DNA of 64,000 nt, taken from NCBI RefSeq assembly GCF_900091565.1, contig NZ_FMCV01000015.1:81976-145975 (forward strand). Reading direction: 5' to 3'. This document shows, piece after piece, positions 33,829-42,244 of this stretch (the first letter of the stretch is position 1; each line of letters opens with the position of its first letter). The notes below the pieces were generated by a model. It did no database searches. It was not told where the DNA came from and saw only the letters and a program-made list of their open reading frames with translations. The stretch is from Micromonospora marina. GTDB lineage: Bacteria; Actinomycetota; Actinomycetes; Mycobacteriales; Micromonosporaceae. A program made the translations under genes and the position numbers.

Positions 33829-35049
33829 TCACCGGCCGCCCAACTGGTCCCGCCGCCGCCTCAGGTACGCCGTCTCCGCACTGTTCCCCGCCAACTCGAT
33901 CGCCCGGTCGTACGCCGCCCGCGCCTCCCCGCCTCGCCCCATCCGCCGCAGCAGCTCGGCACGCGTCGCGTGGTACGCGTGGTAACCGTCCAGCGGCAAC
34001 ACGTCCACCTCGGCGAGCGCGACCTGCGGCCCGTCCAGTTCGGCGACCGCCACCGCCCGGTTGAGCCGCACGATCGGCGACGGGTCGACGCGTACCAGAT
34101 GGTCGTAGAGCGCGGCGATCTGCGCCCAGTCGGTGTCCCGCGCGTCGCGGGCGTCGGTGTGGACGGCGTTTATGGCGGCGAGGATCTGGTAGCGGCCCGG
34201 CGGCCGGCCGGCGGCGATGCACGCGCGGACCAGGGCGTGCCCCTCGGCGATGAGTTCGCGGTCCCAGGCGCTGCGGTCCTGCTCGGCGAGGACGACGAGT
34301 TCGCCCGTCGCGGAGACCCGGGCGGGCCGGCGGGCCTCGGTGAGCAGCATCAGCGCCAGGAGGCCGACGGCTTCGTGGTCGTCGGGCAGCAGCATACGGA
34401 CCAGGCGGGTCAGCCGGATCGCCTCGGCGGTCAGATCGGCACGCACCGCATCCTTGCCCGGATCGGAGGCGAGGTAGCCCTCATTGAAGATCAGGTAGAG
34501 GACGGCGAGCACGCCGCCGACCCGGGCCGGGAGGTCCTCGCGGGACGGCACCCGGTACGGGATCCCGGCCGCCCTGATCTTCGACTTGGCCCGGGTGATC
34601 CGCCTGCCCATGGCGGACTCCTGGACCAGGTACGCCCGGGCGATCTCCGGCACGGTGAGGCCGCCGACCAGGCGCAGCGTCAACGCCACCCGCGCCTCCA
34701 CGGCCAGCGCCGGGTGGCAGCAGGTGAAGATCAGGCGGAGCCGGTCGTCGTCGATGACACCGAGCGGTTCCGGGGCGGCGGCCAGCATCAGCGCCTCCCG
34801 GTGCTTGTCCTCACGCCGGCTCTCGCGCCGGATCCGGTCGACGGCCCGCCGGTACGCGGTGGTGGTGAGCCACGCGCCGGGGTTCGGCGGTACGCCGTCG
34901 GCCGACCACCGTTCGACAGCGGCGGCGAACGCCTCGGCTGTCATCTCCTCTGCGACGTCGAGATCGCCGATACGCCGGGCGAGCGTGGCGACCACCCGGG
35001 CCCACTCCTCGCGGTGGACCCGGGTGAGCGCCTCGCCGACGTCTGTCAC
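33829..35049 (-). CDS. ECF42-type RNA polymerase sigma factor with C-terminal TPR extension
   Basis: A 406-residue sigma factor. Region sigma2 (about 8-85) has DVAEEMTAEAFAAAVERW and PNPGAWLTTTAYRRAVDRIRR; sigma4 (about 120-175) has LRLVGGLTVPEIARAYLV and MGRRITRAKSKIR. A further 230 residues form a helical TPR-like domain (LYDHLVRVDPSPIVRLNRA; AYDRAIELAGNS), the hallmark of group ECF42, which lacks a classical anti-sigma factor. Start GTG 35049 overlaps the stop of the DGPF gene as GTGA, so the pair is translationally coupled. The C-terminal domain is thought to control activity in this group. Confidence 0.92.
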   Translation of the reverse strand: MTDVGEALTRVHREEWARVVATLARRIGDLDVAEEMTAEAFAAAVERWSADGVPPNPGAWLTTTAYRRAVDRIRRESRREDKHREALMLAAAPEPLGVIDDDRLRLIFTCCHPALAVEARVALTLRLVGGLTVPEIARAYLVQESAMGRRITRAKSKIRAAGIPYRVPSREDLPARVGGVLAVLYLIFNEGYLASDPGKDAVRADLTAEAIRLTRLVRMLLPDDHEAVGLLALMLLTEARRPARVSATGELVVLAEQDRSAWDRELIAEGHALVRACIAAGRPPGRYQILAAINAVHTDARDARDTDWAQIAALYDHLVRVDPSPIVRLNRAVAVAELDGPQVALAEVDVLPLDGYHAYHATRAELLRRMGRGGEARAAYDRAIELAGNSAETAYLRRRRDQLGGR

Positions 35050-35378
35050 GCGCTCAGGAACGGCCGCAGCTCGACCCGCCTGTTGCACCGCTGCGACGCC
35101 AGCGCGGCGAGCGGCAGCGCCACGTCGAAGTCCGGCGCCTCGATGATCCAGAACCCGCCGACGTACTCCTTCGTCTCCACGTAGGGCCCGTCGGTCAGCA
35201 CCGGGTTCCCGTCCCGTGCGTCCACGACGGTGGCCGTCTCCGGCGCCGCGAGCCCACCGGCGAAGACCCAGTGGCCGTCGGCGCGCAACCGCTCGTTGAA
35301 CTCACCGATCGCGGCCATCTCCGCCTCGGTGGCCGAGCCGGTCGTGTCGTCGAGTACGGAGATCAGGTACTGCGCCAT
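35046..35378 (-). CDS. DGPF (YCII-related) domain protein
   Basis: A 110-residue ferredoxin-like fold protein starting MAQYLISVLDD. It contains DGPYVETKEYVGGFWII, the DGPF signature (here DGPY). Such proteins are the standard partners encoded next to ECF42 sigma factors and may be targets or modulators. Function unproven. First gene of the pair. Confidence 0.88.
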   Translation of the reverse strand: MAQYLISVLDDTTGSATEAEMAAIGEFNERLRADGHWVFAGGLAAPETATVVDARDGNPVLTDGPYVETKEYVGGFWIIEAPDFDVALPLAALASQRCNRRVELRPFLSA

Positions 35379-35565
35379 CGGTCCCTCTTTCGCTCTCGTC
35401 GGCCGCCGCCCGGGCCGCCGTCACCCCGGCTACGAACGCCGCCACCCCGATCCGACAGCCCCCGACGAGGTCGATCACGCAATTCTCGTACGCGTCACCA
35501 GCCGGGAGCGGAGATGGGTGGCGCTGCCGCTGCCGACCGGCTGAGGGCAGCCGACAATCGTCGGT

Positions 35566-36078
35566 ATGACCGAGGAGCGTCCCCTGCACGAGCGAGATCC
35601 GGCAGCCTGGCAGGCCCACCTCGCCGAGGGCAACGCGCGGCAGCCCCGGAAGCGGGTGGGAGCCGACGTACTGCTGCGCAACGGTGACGGCGACATCCTG
35701 TTGGTGGATCCGCGCTACAAGCCGGACTGGGACCTGCCGGGCGGCATGGCGGAGGCGAACGAGCCGCCGCACCTGGCCGCCGAGCGGGAGGTACGTGAGG
35801 AGTTGGGTCTCGAACTGCGCGTCGGACCGCTGCTCGTGGTGGACTGGGTGGCACCGCACGGCCCGTGGGACGACAGTCTGATGTTCATCTTCGACGGCGG
35901 CGCACTGCCTTCCGCCGAGCCGCTGAAACCGGCTGACGGCGAACTGGCCGACGCACGATTCGTTGCGCTCGATGATGCGCAGGCGTTGCTTCGCCCGTAC
36001 GTTTGGCAGCGGCTGCGTCACGCGGCGGCCGCGCTGAGCGACGGACGCCCGAGGTACCTGACCAACGGAACCACCTGA
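35566..36078 (+). CDS. Nudix hydrolase
   Basis: A 170-residue pyrophosphohydrolase. The complete Nudix box is present: G-x5-E-x7-REVREELGL in the segment from GMAEANE to EELGLEL, with the metal-binding glutamates intact. Upstream strands VGADVLLRNGDGDILLVDP and the substrate approach WDLPGGM are standard. Nucleotide substrate unknown (MutT-like or ADP-ribose types possible). GACAAT 7 nt before the ATG may be a -10 element; it lies in a CCGAC/GTCGG inverted repeat. Confidence 0.9.
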   Translation: MTEERPLHERDPAAWQAHLAEGNARQPRKRVGADVLLRNGDGDILLVDPRYKPDWDLPGGMAEANEPPHLAAEREVREELGLELRVGPLLVVDWVAPHGPWDDSLMFIFDGGALPSAEPLKPADGELADARFVALDDAQALLRPYVWQRLRHAAAALSDGRPRYLTNGTT

Positions 36079-36080
36079 AA

Positions 36081-36115
36081 CCGTCGTACACATGTTCCAT
36101 CCACAGCCTGTGGAC
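36081..36115. promoter_or_regulatory. 35-bp conserved element, copy B
   Basis: The reverse complement matches copy A (13046-13080) at 31 of 35 positions, including both inverted halves and ACATGTGTACGA. It starts 2 bp after the Nudix stop and ends 14 bp before the ATG at 36130, so it could control that gene. Confidence 0.6.
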
Positions 36116-36129
36116 GCCGAGAGGACCGG

Positions 36130-36744
36130 ATGAGTTACCAGCTCAGCGCCGTGGTCGCCGACGTCGAGCTGCTTCGCGAGCAGACCGCCGACCTGGACCA
36201 CGCGGTGCTCGCCGCGCTCCGCCAGGACTTTGCGCTGCTGCCGGTCACCCCGCAACTGGTGCAGGAACTGACCGGCGGCCTGCCGGACTACGCCATCGAC
36301 GAGCCGCACGCCGAGCGCCCGTTCCGGCTGGTGCTGTCGCCGCCGCTGGCCGAGGTACTGGCCCGCTGGTCGAGGAGCGGCCCGGTGGCGTACCTGGAGG
36401 CGGAGTTCGCGGGCGGCCTGGGCCACCAGTCGGCGGTGGTCTGGCTGGGCGGCGAGGTGAGCTGGGGCCCGCGGTACGACGCCGCGCTGGACCGGCCGCG
36501 GACCGAGTGGCCGATCAACACGGCGCTGGCCCGGCTGGGCGCGGAGCCGGGCGCGTGGATCGACCCGTTCGCCGAACTGGGCCTGCACCTGGAACGCGAC
36601 ACGGACGGCTGGCTGGCGCACGGCCGGCGCGGACTGTCCGCCGACTACTGGGACGAGCTGGCCGAGGAGTGGGAACTACGCCAATCCGACCAGCAACAGC
36701 AACCTCATCGCCCCGGTCCCGTTGGTGACTGGGGGATTGCATGA
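36130..36744 (+). CDS. Hypothetical protein
   Basis: A 204-residue soluble protein, not recognised. It begins MSYQLSAVVADVELLREQT; the middle segment LGHQSAVVWLGGEVSWGPR and the ending DYWDELAEEWELRQSDQQQQ are distinctive. The pattern resembles small actinobacterial proteins of unknown function rather than an enzyme; no catalytic motif is seen. GAGAGGA precedes the ATG. It overlaps the next gene by 4 bp (ATGA), so they form a two-gene unit directly behind copy B of the 35-bp element. Confidence 0.75.
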   Translation: MSYQLSAVVADVELLREQTADLDHAVLAALRQDFALLPVTPQLVQELTGGLPDYAIDEPHAERPFRLVLSPPLAEVLARWSRSGPVAYLEAEFAGGLGHQSAVVWLGGEVSWGPRYDAALDRPRTEWPINTALARLGAEPGAWIDPFAELGLHLERDTDGWLAHGRRGLSADYWDELAEEWELRQSDQQQQPHRPGPVGDWGIA

Positions 36745-37265
36745 AACTACGACAATTCGGCTTTATTGCCGCACTGCTTGCTGCCGCGTCCGCAGCCGGC
36801 AGCGGCGTTCATCCACAGTGGCCGGTTCGTCCGGTCGGCGCCGCTCAGGTGGTCAGCCTGGAGGGCCTGCGCAACGCGGAGTTCGGTGACACCGAGGCGG
36901 ACCTGACGAGACGCGGCATGCTGCGCGCCGACGAGGAGGAGGCATGCGGGCCCGCGCTCGTCGGGCACGGATCGGTCAGCCCGATCTTCGTCGACGACCG
37001 GCTCGTCCTGCTCTGGCTCGACGACCCGATGAGCACACCCGAGGGCATCAGCGCCGGCACGCCGGTCGGCGAGGTCCGCGCCGCGTACCCCGGCGCCGTC
37101 GACCTGCCGGCGCCGCCCGGCAGTCACCGCTTCGCCGGGCTGCTCGCCCGCGACGGCGACCGCGCGTACCTCTTCCTGCACGACGGGGTCACCGTCCGCG
37201 AGATCATCGCCGGGTACGCGGACTGGGCCCGCCGCCTCTTCGACGAGGGCTACGGCCCCTGCTGA
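36741..37265 (+). CDS. Putative secreted protein
   Basis: A 174-residue protein with a signal peptide (MKLRQFGFIAALLAAASAAG). The mature part has LEGLRNAEFGDTEADLTRRGML, a start similar to that of small secreted proteins with a repeated 'GxTEAEL' pattern, and two cysteines (EEACGP, YGPC). Function unknown. It is translationally coupled to the preceding gene. Confidence 0.75.
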   Translation: MKLRQFGFIAALLAAASAAGSGVHPQWPVRPVGAAQVVSLEGLRNAEFGDTEADLTRRGMLRADEEEACGPALVGHGSVSPIFVDDRLVLLWLDDPMSTPEGISAGTPVGEVRAAYPGAVDLPAPPGSHRFAGLLARDGDRAYLFLHDGVTVREIIAGYADWARRLFDEGYGPC

Positions 37266-37307
37266 CCACACGCGTCACGGGTCAGCAGGGGCGAACAGCG
37301 CGCTCTG

Positions 37308-38345
37308 CTACCGGTGAGCACCCGCCACTACTGTGACAACCTTCGTCCGGCCCGAGCTACTGGCTACGAATCGGTCCGACGGCGAATAACCGACGAGGAA
37401 GTATCCGCTCTGGATAGGGACGACGTCTGCTGCAAACTGGCCCTTGGCATCGGTGTTCAGCGGGCCGTAGGTGGCGTGACACCCGTTGTCGTCGCACAGA
37501 GTCAGGTAGATGTCGTTGACCTGGTTGGCATGCGGGGCCCAGCCGGAGGCGGTGAGCCACGACAGCCGCCCGGAGAGCCGGACGCTCTGCCCCGCGGCCA
37601 CCCGGGTGCGGTTCACCGTTGCTGTGACTCGGGTCTGCCGGGGGTCGATGGTGATCGGGAAGAACTGCTGGGGAATGTACTCGAAGTACGGCCGGTCCAG
37701 GGAGTAGGAGTAAGAGATCTCCACTTCCGGGCTGAGGGCGTAGATGGTGACCGTCTTGCTGAACGAGCCGTCGGACGCAGTGCTGGCCGGGGTCGGCTCG
37801 AAGCTGTTGTTGACCTCGACCGGGAAGTCGACGAGCGGCCGGACCTCGCCGGTGCCCGGCCAGCGGCCCTTGAGCACCCCCCGGACAGTGACCTGCCGGT
37901 TGTCGTAGTCGACGGTGCTGGGGTTGACCGTCACATCCTCCAGGAAGGTGACGACCCGGTAGAGGATCCACCCGGCCCGCTCCTGCCGTACGTGGTTGCC
38001 CGCAACGTCGGTCACCTCGACGTGCACGAGGTAGTCGCCGAGCGCGTCGAGAATCAGGGGCGCCGACGTGCGGAAGACGGTCTTCTCCGGAGTCTCCGAG
38101 TGGAGCACGAAGTCCGTGGAGCGCGCGACCAGTGCTCCGGTCTCCTCGTCGACGAGTTCCGCACGGATCTCGGCAACCGGCTGAGACGAGGTGACGGAGA
38201 CGAACAATCTTCCGAGGTCGTCCGACGAGTCGTTGTAGGCAGAGTTGACCTGCAGGACATCGGCGGCCTGGGCGGAGGCCGGCGAGTTGAAGGCCAACAA
38301 GACAGCGGCGAGAACGCCGACAGCAAGGACCGATCTGATCTTCAT
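37308..38345 (-). CDS. Secreted protein with bacterial Ig-like beta-sandwich domains
   Basis: A 345-residue exported protein. The signal peptide runs to about residue 26 (NSPASAQA). The mature chain is rich in short beta strands with segments such as GDYLVHVEVTDVAGNHV, GSFSKTVTIYAL and QSVRLSGRLSW, typical of Ig-like or 'calcium-binding-free' adhesive domains. Two cysteines (LCDDNGC) may bond. No enzyme motif. GGGGGA precedes ATG 38345; the frame remains open upstream, but without a signal sequence. Base composition is less GC-extreme than the flanking genes. Confidence 0.75.
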   Translation of the reverse strand: MKIRSVLAVGVLAAVLLAFNSPASAQAADVLQVNSAYNDSSDDLGRLFVSVTSSQPVAEIRAELVDEETGALVARSTDFVLHSETPEKTVFRTSAPLILDALGDYLVHVEVTDVAGNHVRQERAGWILYRVVTFLEDVTVNPSTVDYDNRQVTVRGVLKGRWPGTGEVRPLVDFPVEVNNSFEPTPASTASDGSFSKTVTIYALSPEVEISYSYSLDRPYFEYIPQQFFPITIDPRQTRVTATVNRTRVAAGQSVRLSGRLSWLTASGWAPHANQVNDIYLTLCDDNGCHATYGPLNTDAKGQFAADVVPIQSGYFLVGYSPSDRFVASSSGRTKVVTVVAGAHR

Positions 38346-38450
38346 TTGTCCCCCGTGCAGAGCCCGCCGACTGCCGGCGGGAGCCGACAACAGTTGTAGT
38401 GCATCGACCCTCGTCACGCAACCGGCTTGCCGAACGGGGCACAAGCGGAA

Positions 38451-38483
38451 CGCCCGGTGCGATCCTCGCGGATCGACCGGGCG
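38451..38483 (-). terminator. Terminator of tRNA-Ser(CGA)
   Basis: Stem of about 14 bp with one bulge (38451-38465 with 38470-38483), 17 nt beyond the tRNA 3' end on the minus strand, followed there by TTCC. Confidence 0.65.
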
Positions 38484-38500
38484 TTCTCGCTGTTCACGAG

Positions 38501-38587
38501 CGGTGGCGGCGGGATTTGAACCCGCGGAGGGCGTAAACCCTCACACGCTTTCGAGGCGTGCTCCTTAGGCCACTCGGACACGCCACC
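38501..38587 (-). tRNA. tRNA-Ser (anticodon CGA)
   Basis: An 87-nt class II tRNA. GGTGGCG pairs with CGCCACC, the anticodon arm CACGCCTCGAAAGCGTG gives CGA, a long variable arm is present, and the T-loop is GGTTCAAATCC. The discriminator is G; CCA is not encoded. It reads UCG, a main serine codon in high-GC DNA. Confidence 0.96.
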
Positions 38588-38594
38588 GCCGACG

Positions 38595-38600
38595 AGGGTA
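38595..38600 (-). promoter_or_regulatory. -10 element (TACCCT) of tRNA-Ser(CGA)
   Basis: On the minus strand TACCCT ends 7 nt before the tRNA. The -35 region is not recognisable. Confidence 0.5.
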
Positions 38601-38662
38601 CAGGACCGCCGGCTTGGACGCCGAACCGGTGTCCCTCGGCCCGGCCTGGCAGGATCTTTGCC

Positions 38663-39370
38663 ATGAGTACGCACATCGGCGCTGAGCCGGGAGAGATCGC
38701 CGAGCGGGTCCTGATGCCGGGCGACCCGCTGCGGGCCAAGTGGATCGCGGAGACCTACCTGGAGGGGGCCCGCTGCTACACGACGGTGCGCGGCATGCTG
38801 GGCTTCACCGGCCGGTGGAACGGTGTCGACGTGTCCGTCCAGGGCTCCGGCATGGGCATGCCGTCCGCCTCGATCTACGCCCACGAACTGGTGAACGAGT
38901 ACGGCGTGAAGTCGCTGATCCGGGTCGGTTCCTGCGGCGCCCTGAGCGAGGATCTGCAGCTGCGGGACGTGGTGGCGGCGATCGGCTCGTCCACCGACTC
39001 GAACATGAACCGGATGCGTTTCGACGGGCTGATCGACTACGCCCCGGTGGCCGACTTCGGGCTGCTGCGTACCTCGGTCGAGGTGGCCGAGCGGCGCGGC
39101 ATCAGCATGCGGGTGGGGCCGATCCTGGCGGCGGACGCCTTCTACACGGACCGGCCGGACCTGTACGACACGCTCGCCGACTACGGCGTGCTGGCGGTGG
39201 AGATGGAGTCGGCGGCGCTCTACACGATCGCGGCGCGCTTCAAGGCCCGCGCGCTGACCGTCCTGACCGTCAGCGACCACATCAAGACCGGCGAGAAGAC
39301 CACGTCGCAGGAGCGCGAGCAGACGTTCGGCCAGATGGTCGAGATCGCGCTGGACACCATCATCGCCTGA
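38663..39370 (+). CDS. deoD: Purine-nucleoside phosphorylase (DeoD type)
   Basis: A 235-residue hexameric-type enzyme cleaving purine nucleosides with phosphate. It has GDPLRAKW (phosphate loop), GSGMGMPSASIYA, RVGSCGAL, the purine/ribose site VEMESAALYTIA and SDH near the end. Length and motifs are those of DeoD, not the trimeric PunA. AGGA lies 8 nt before the ATG. It stands alone and converges with tadA. Confidence 0.95.
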   Translation: MSTHIGAEPGEIAERVLMPGDPLRAKWIAETYLEGARCYTTVRGMLGFTGRWNGVDVSVQGSGMGMPSASIYAHELVNEYGVKSLIRVGSCGALSEDLQLRDVVAAIGSSTDSNMNRMRFDGLIDYAPVADFGLLRTSVEVAERRGISMRVGPILAADAFYTDRPDLYDTLADYGVLAVEMESAALYTIAARFKARALTVLTVSDHIKTGEKTTSQEREQTFGQMVEIALDTIIA

Positions 39371-39384
39371 CCGGATCGATCCTG

Positions 39385-39418
39385 GGCCGCCCCGTCGCCG
39401 CAAGGTGGCGGGGCGGTC
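39385..39418. terminator. Bidirectional terminator between deoD and tadA
   Basis: A GC-rich stem (39385-39399 with 39404-39418, GCAA loop) with a few mismatches, between converging genes. Confidence 0.65.
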
Positions 39419-39467
39419 CGCGTCACCCGGCACCCCACGCCCGCGAGCGCCTGAGCCGGGGAACCCC

Positions 39468-40100
39468 TCAGCGGAAGAAGGCGCGCAGCAAGGCCGCGCT
39501 CTCGCGTTCCAGCACGCCGCCGTACACCTCGGGGCGGTGCGTGACGCGGCGGTCGCGCAGCACGTCCCAGAGCGACCCGGCGGCGCCGGTCTTCGGTTCC
39601 CAGGCGGCGAACACCACAGTCGAGACGCGGGCCAGCGCGATCGCCCCCGCGCACATGGTGCACGGTTCCAGCGTCACCACCAGCGTGCAGTCGTCCAGCC
39701 GCCACCGGCCCAGGCGCTGCGCGGCCCGGCGCAACGCCAGCACCTCGGCGTGCGCGGTCGGGTCACCGGTCAGCTCCCGCTCGTTGCGTCCGATCGCCAG
39801 TTCGGTGCCGTCGGGTCCGTAGAGCACCGCGCCGACCGGCACGTCACCGGCGTCGGAGGTCGAGGTCGCATCGTCCGGGCCGGTCACCGCGACCTCCAGG
39901 GCCCGGCGCATCCACAGCTCGTGCCGCTGCCGACGGCCCACCGCTCCCGGGTCGGCGAGCGCCTCGTCCGCACTCGGGCCGACGCGCCCGGCCCGGCCGG
40001 GGGTGGGCTGCCCCGGGCGTACGGTCTCCAGCGCCGGATCGGTCGCGTCGGCCGGTTCGGCGGCACCGGGCGTCAGGGACTCCCCCGGCTCAGACCTCAC
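39468..40100 (-). CDS. tadA: tRNA-specific adenosine(34) deaminase with N-terminal extension
   Basis: A 210-residue zinc deaminase that converts A34 to inosine in tRNA-Arg(ACG). The zinc site is H117-A-E119 with the proton-shuttling E119, and P-C147-x2-C150. The core begins near residue 60 (RHELWMRRALEVA). The first about 55 residues (Pro/Gly/Ala-rich, acidic) are not part of the usual enzyme; they result from the GTG at 40100, which overlaps the upstream gene by 11 bp. A start closer to residue 55 is possible, but no good internal site was seen. It is coupled to its partner gene. Confidence 0.9.
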   Translation of the reverse strand: MRSEPGESLTPGAAEPADATDPALETVRPGQPTPGRAGRVGPSADEALADPGAVGRRQRHELWMRRALEVAVTGPDDATSTSDAGDVPVGAVLYGPDGTELAIGRNERELTGDPTAHAEVLALRRAAQRLGRWRLDDCTLVVTLEPCTMCAGAIALARVSTVVFAAWEPKTGAAGSLWDVLRDRRVTHRPEVYGGVLERESAALLRAFFR

Positions 40101-40611
40101 GCAGCTCCTCGACCTCGTCCCCGCAGCCGAGCACCTGGCAGATCTCGGCTGTCACGTCGGCCGGCATGGAGCCCTCGTGCGCGCACAGCGCGTGCAGCTT
40201 CTGCGCCGAGATGCCGAGGTCGGCGAGGAGGTCCGCGTCGCCGACCGGGTCGGCCTCCGGGTCCACCGCGGGCTGCTCGGTGTCGTCGTCGCCGGAGGCG
40301 CGCGGCTCGTCGACCTCCTCCAGCCCGGTCACCGAGGTCTTCAGGTCGCCGACGAGCAGCGCACCCAGCCGGGACTCCTCCGCGTACGCCGAGTCCGAGC
40401 CGAAGACCCGCAGGTCCTCGCCCTCGTCCAGGCGCAGGACGACCAGGTACGTGTCGTCGGCCTCGACGAACAGCAGCGAGAGGTCGGCGTCCGGCTCGAC
40501 GTCACGCAGCCGGTCGGCCACCTCTTCGATGTCGGTGACGCCCCGCAGGCTCACCTCACCGGCGGTCCAGCCGCCGTCGACGCGCGCCACGGCAGCAGCG
40601 AAGTACGACAC
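40090..40611 (-). CDS. tRNA adenosine deaminase-associated protein
   Basis: A 173-residue acidic protein starting MSYFAAAVARVDGGWTAGEV. It has FVEADDTYLVVLRLDEGEDLRVFGSD and the C-terminal helical part LLADLGISAQKLHALC and ICQVLGCGDEVEELREV. This family is found next to tadA across actinobacteria; its biochemical role is unknown. First gene of the tadA pair. Confidence 0.85.
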   Translation of the reverse strand: MSYFAAAVARVDGGWTAGEVSLRGVTDIEEVADRLRDVEPDADLSLLFVEADDTYLVVLRLDEGEDLRVFGSDSAYAEESRLGALLVGDLKTSVTGLEEVDEPRASGDDDTEQPAVDPEADPVGDADLLADLGISAQKLHALCAHEGSMPADVTAEICQVLGCGDEVEELREV

Positions 40612-40733
40612 GGTCCCCCCAAATCAGCCTCGGCAGCACGCCGACACGTCACGCGATGCACGTTAACCGGTCGGGTCGGCAGCCGAGCGGTCAACGCCCC
40701 GTACGGACCGGCCGATCCTTGAGAGAAAGCCGG

Positions 40734-40904
40734 TCAGCCGACGACGCGCCGACGGGTGGCGATGAGTTGGCGCAGCCGCTCGGTGCGGGCCCGCTGCGGC
40801 CGCTGGCGCTGCTGTACCGCACGGGCACCGGCCAACTCGGCGAGGAGTTGCAGGCGACGGCGGCTCCGATCGGGGTCGAGCCGCGGCGGTGTGGTCCAGG
40901 CCAT
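40734..40904 (-). CDS. Small basic hypothetical protein
   Basis: A 56-residue Arg/Gln/Leu-rich peptide beginning MAWTTPPRLDPDRSRRRLQL, largely one amphipathic helix. It could start 22 codons earlier at a GTG (40970), 7 bp after the upstream gene's stop. No ribosome-binding site is clear. The biased composition means it may be a chance frame; position right after a real gene in the same direction argues for it. Confidence 0.4.
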   Translation of the reverse strand: MAWTTPPRLDPDRSRRRLQLLAELAGARAVQQRQRPQRARTERLRQLIATRRRVVG

Positions 40905-40976
40905 ACCGCGAGCGTGGACCGTCCCCAGGCGTACGTCAAGGTGGCCTTCGCTACGCAGCGAAACCGGCACCGAAGG

Positions 40977-41369
40977 TCACCAGAGCGGCCAGTCTCCGGT
41001 CTGCGCCCACCGGGTCGCGACGACGGCGGCGGCGATGCTCCAGCCACCCGCGGTGACGATCGCCACGCCCGTCGCCACCCCCCGGTCGCCGTGGCGGACC
41101 AGCACCGCGGCGGCCAGCCAGGCCAGACCGCCGGCCAGCAGCGTCCACCAGGCGTAACCGGCCACGCCGCCGCCGACCAGCCCGAACAGCAGCAACCAGG
41201 CGAACGCGACAAGCGCGCCGACCGCGACGCTCGCGCCGGTGATCGGGTACGGCTCGCGGTAGCTGGGCCGCGTCGACGTGCTCGACGGGAACAGCCCCGA
41301 GGGCGTACGCGGTGGCGGGAACGCCCCCGGACCGGTCCCCTCGGGTCCGCCGTGCCACCCGTGCGTCAC
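40977..41369 (-). CDS. Hypothetical small membrane protein
   Basis: A 130-residue protein with a hydrophilic Pro/Gly-rich start (1-42) and three predicted helices (about 46-70, 73-92, 97-118). No family recognised. It ends in RWAQTGDWPLW. It diverges from the M23 peptidase gene. Confidence 0.7.
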   Translation of the reverse strand: MTHGWHGGPEGTGPGAFPPPRTPSGLFPSSTSTRPSYREPYPITGASVAVGALVAFAWLLLFGLVGGGVAGYAWWTLLAGGLAWLAAAVLVRHGDRGVATGVAIVTAGGWSIAAAVVATRWAQTGDWPLW

Positions 41370-41445
41370 CGCCGCCCCCTCTCCCGGACCGTCCGTTCCG
41401 CGTTCGGCATTCGTCCCTACGGTAGTGGTCTGTCAGGATGACCGG

Positions 41446-42186
41446 ATGCGCTCGCCATCGATCGGACGCCGCACGCTGCCGGCGTACCCGGTCCTGCTGC
41501 TCGTCGCGGCGCTCGCCGCCGGGTGCGCCGCCCCCACCGGGCGCGCCGACAGGTGGCAGGAACCGGGCCCGATCGCGACGGCGGCGCAGCCCGCCGACCC
41601 TGCGAGCCCGGCCCCGCCGACCGTTTCCCCGCTGTCACAGGCGCGCACCGACGTGAAGCGGGTCTTCCCGGTACGGGCCGGCGACGTCGCCTACCACCCC
41701 ACGCACAGCGGCTACCCGGGCACCGACCTGTTCGCCGACTGCGGGGAACCGGTGGTGGCGGTCACCGACGGCGTGGTGCTCGAGGTGAGCCGCGTCGACC
41801 GGTTCGACAAGCGCGGACCGCTGGGCCCGGACAACGGCGGGCTCTCCGTCTCGCTGCTCGGCGACGACGGGGTGCGCTACTACGGCTCGCACCTGAGCGC
41901 GATCACCGCCGGTGTCGACGCCGGGGTGCGGGTGCGCGCCGGGCAGCAGCTGGGCAAGCTGGGCCGTACCGGCAACGCCAACAACGTCTGCCACCTGCAC
42001 TTCGGCCTCTCCCCGAAGTGCACCGGCGCCGACGACTGGTGGATCCGCCGGGGCGTGGTCTGGCCGGCGCCGTACCTGGACTCCTGGCGCAAGGGCGGCA
42101 ACCGCTCGCCGGTCGCCGAGGTCACCGCCTGGCAGCGCAAGCACGGCTGCCCGGCCGCGCCCGGACGGTCCACCCACAGCGGCTGA
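41446..42186 (+). CDS. M23-family (LytM-like) peptidase lipoprotein
   Basis: A 246-residue surface protein. The lipobox is LAAGC with Cys27, followed by a Pro/Ala linker. The M23 domain has the first zinc motif as HSGYPGTD (H87, D94) and the second as HLHFGL near residue 185. It probably cleaves peptidoglycan cross-bridges or, if inactive, activates an amidase. CAGGAT lies 6 nt before the ATG. Open frame continues upstream but without a signal peptide. The next gene begins 58 bp downstream. Confidence 0.85.
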   Translation: MRSPSIGRRTLPAYPVLLLVAALAAGCAAPTGRADRWQEPGPIATAAQPADPASPAPPTVSPLSQARTDVKRVFPVRAGDVAYHPTHSGYPGTDLFADCGEPVVAVTDGVVLEVSRVDRFDKRGPLGPDNGGLSVSLLGDDGVRYYGSHLSAITAGVDAGVRVRAGQQLGKLGRTGNANNVCHLHFGLSPKCTGADDWWIRRGVVWPAPYLDSWRKGGNRSPVAEVTAWQRKHGCPAAPGRSTHSG

Positions 42187-42244
42187 CCGACTCGCGGTCA
42201 CGGGGCCACGCGGCGGACGGCGTAAGCGCGTAGATTCGGAGGAC

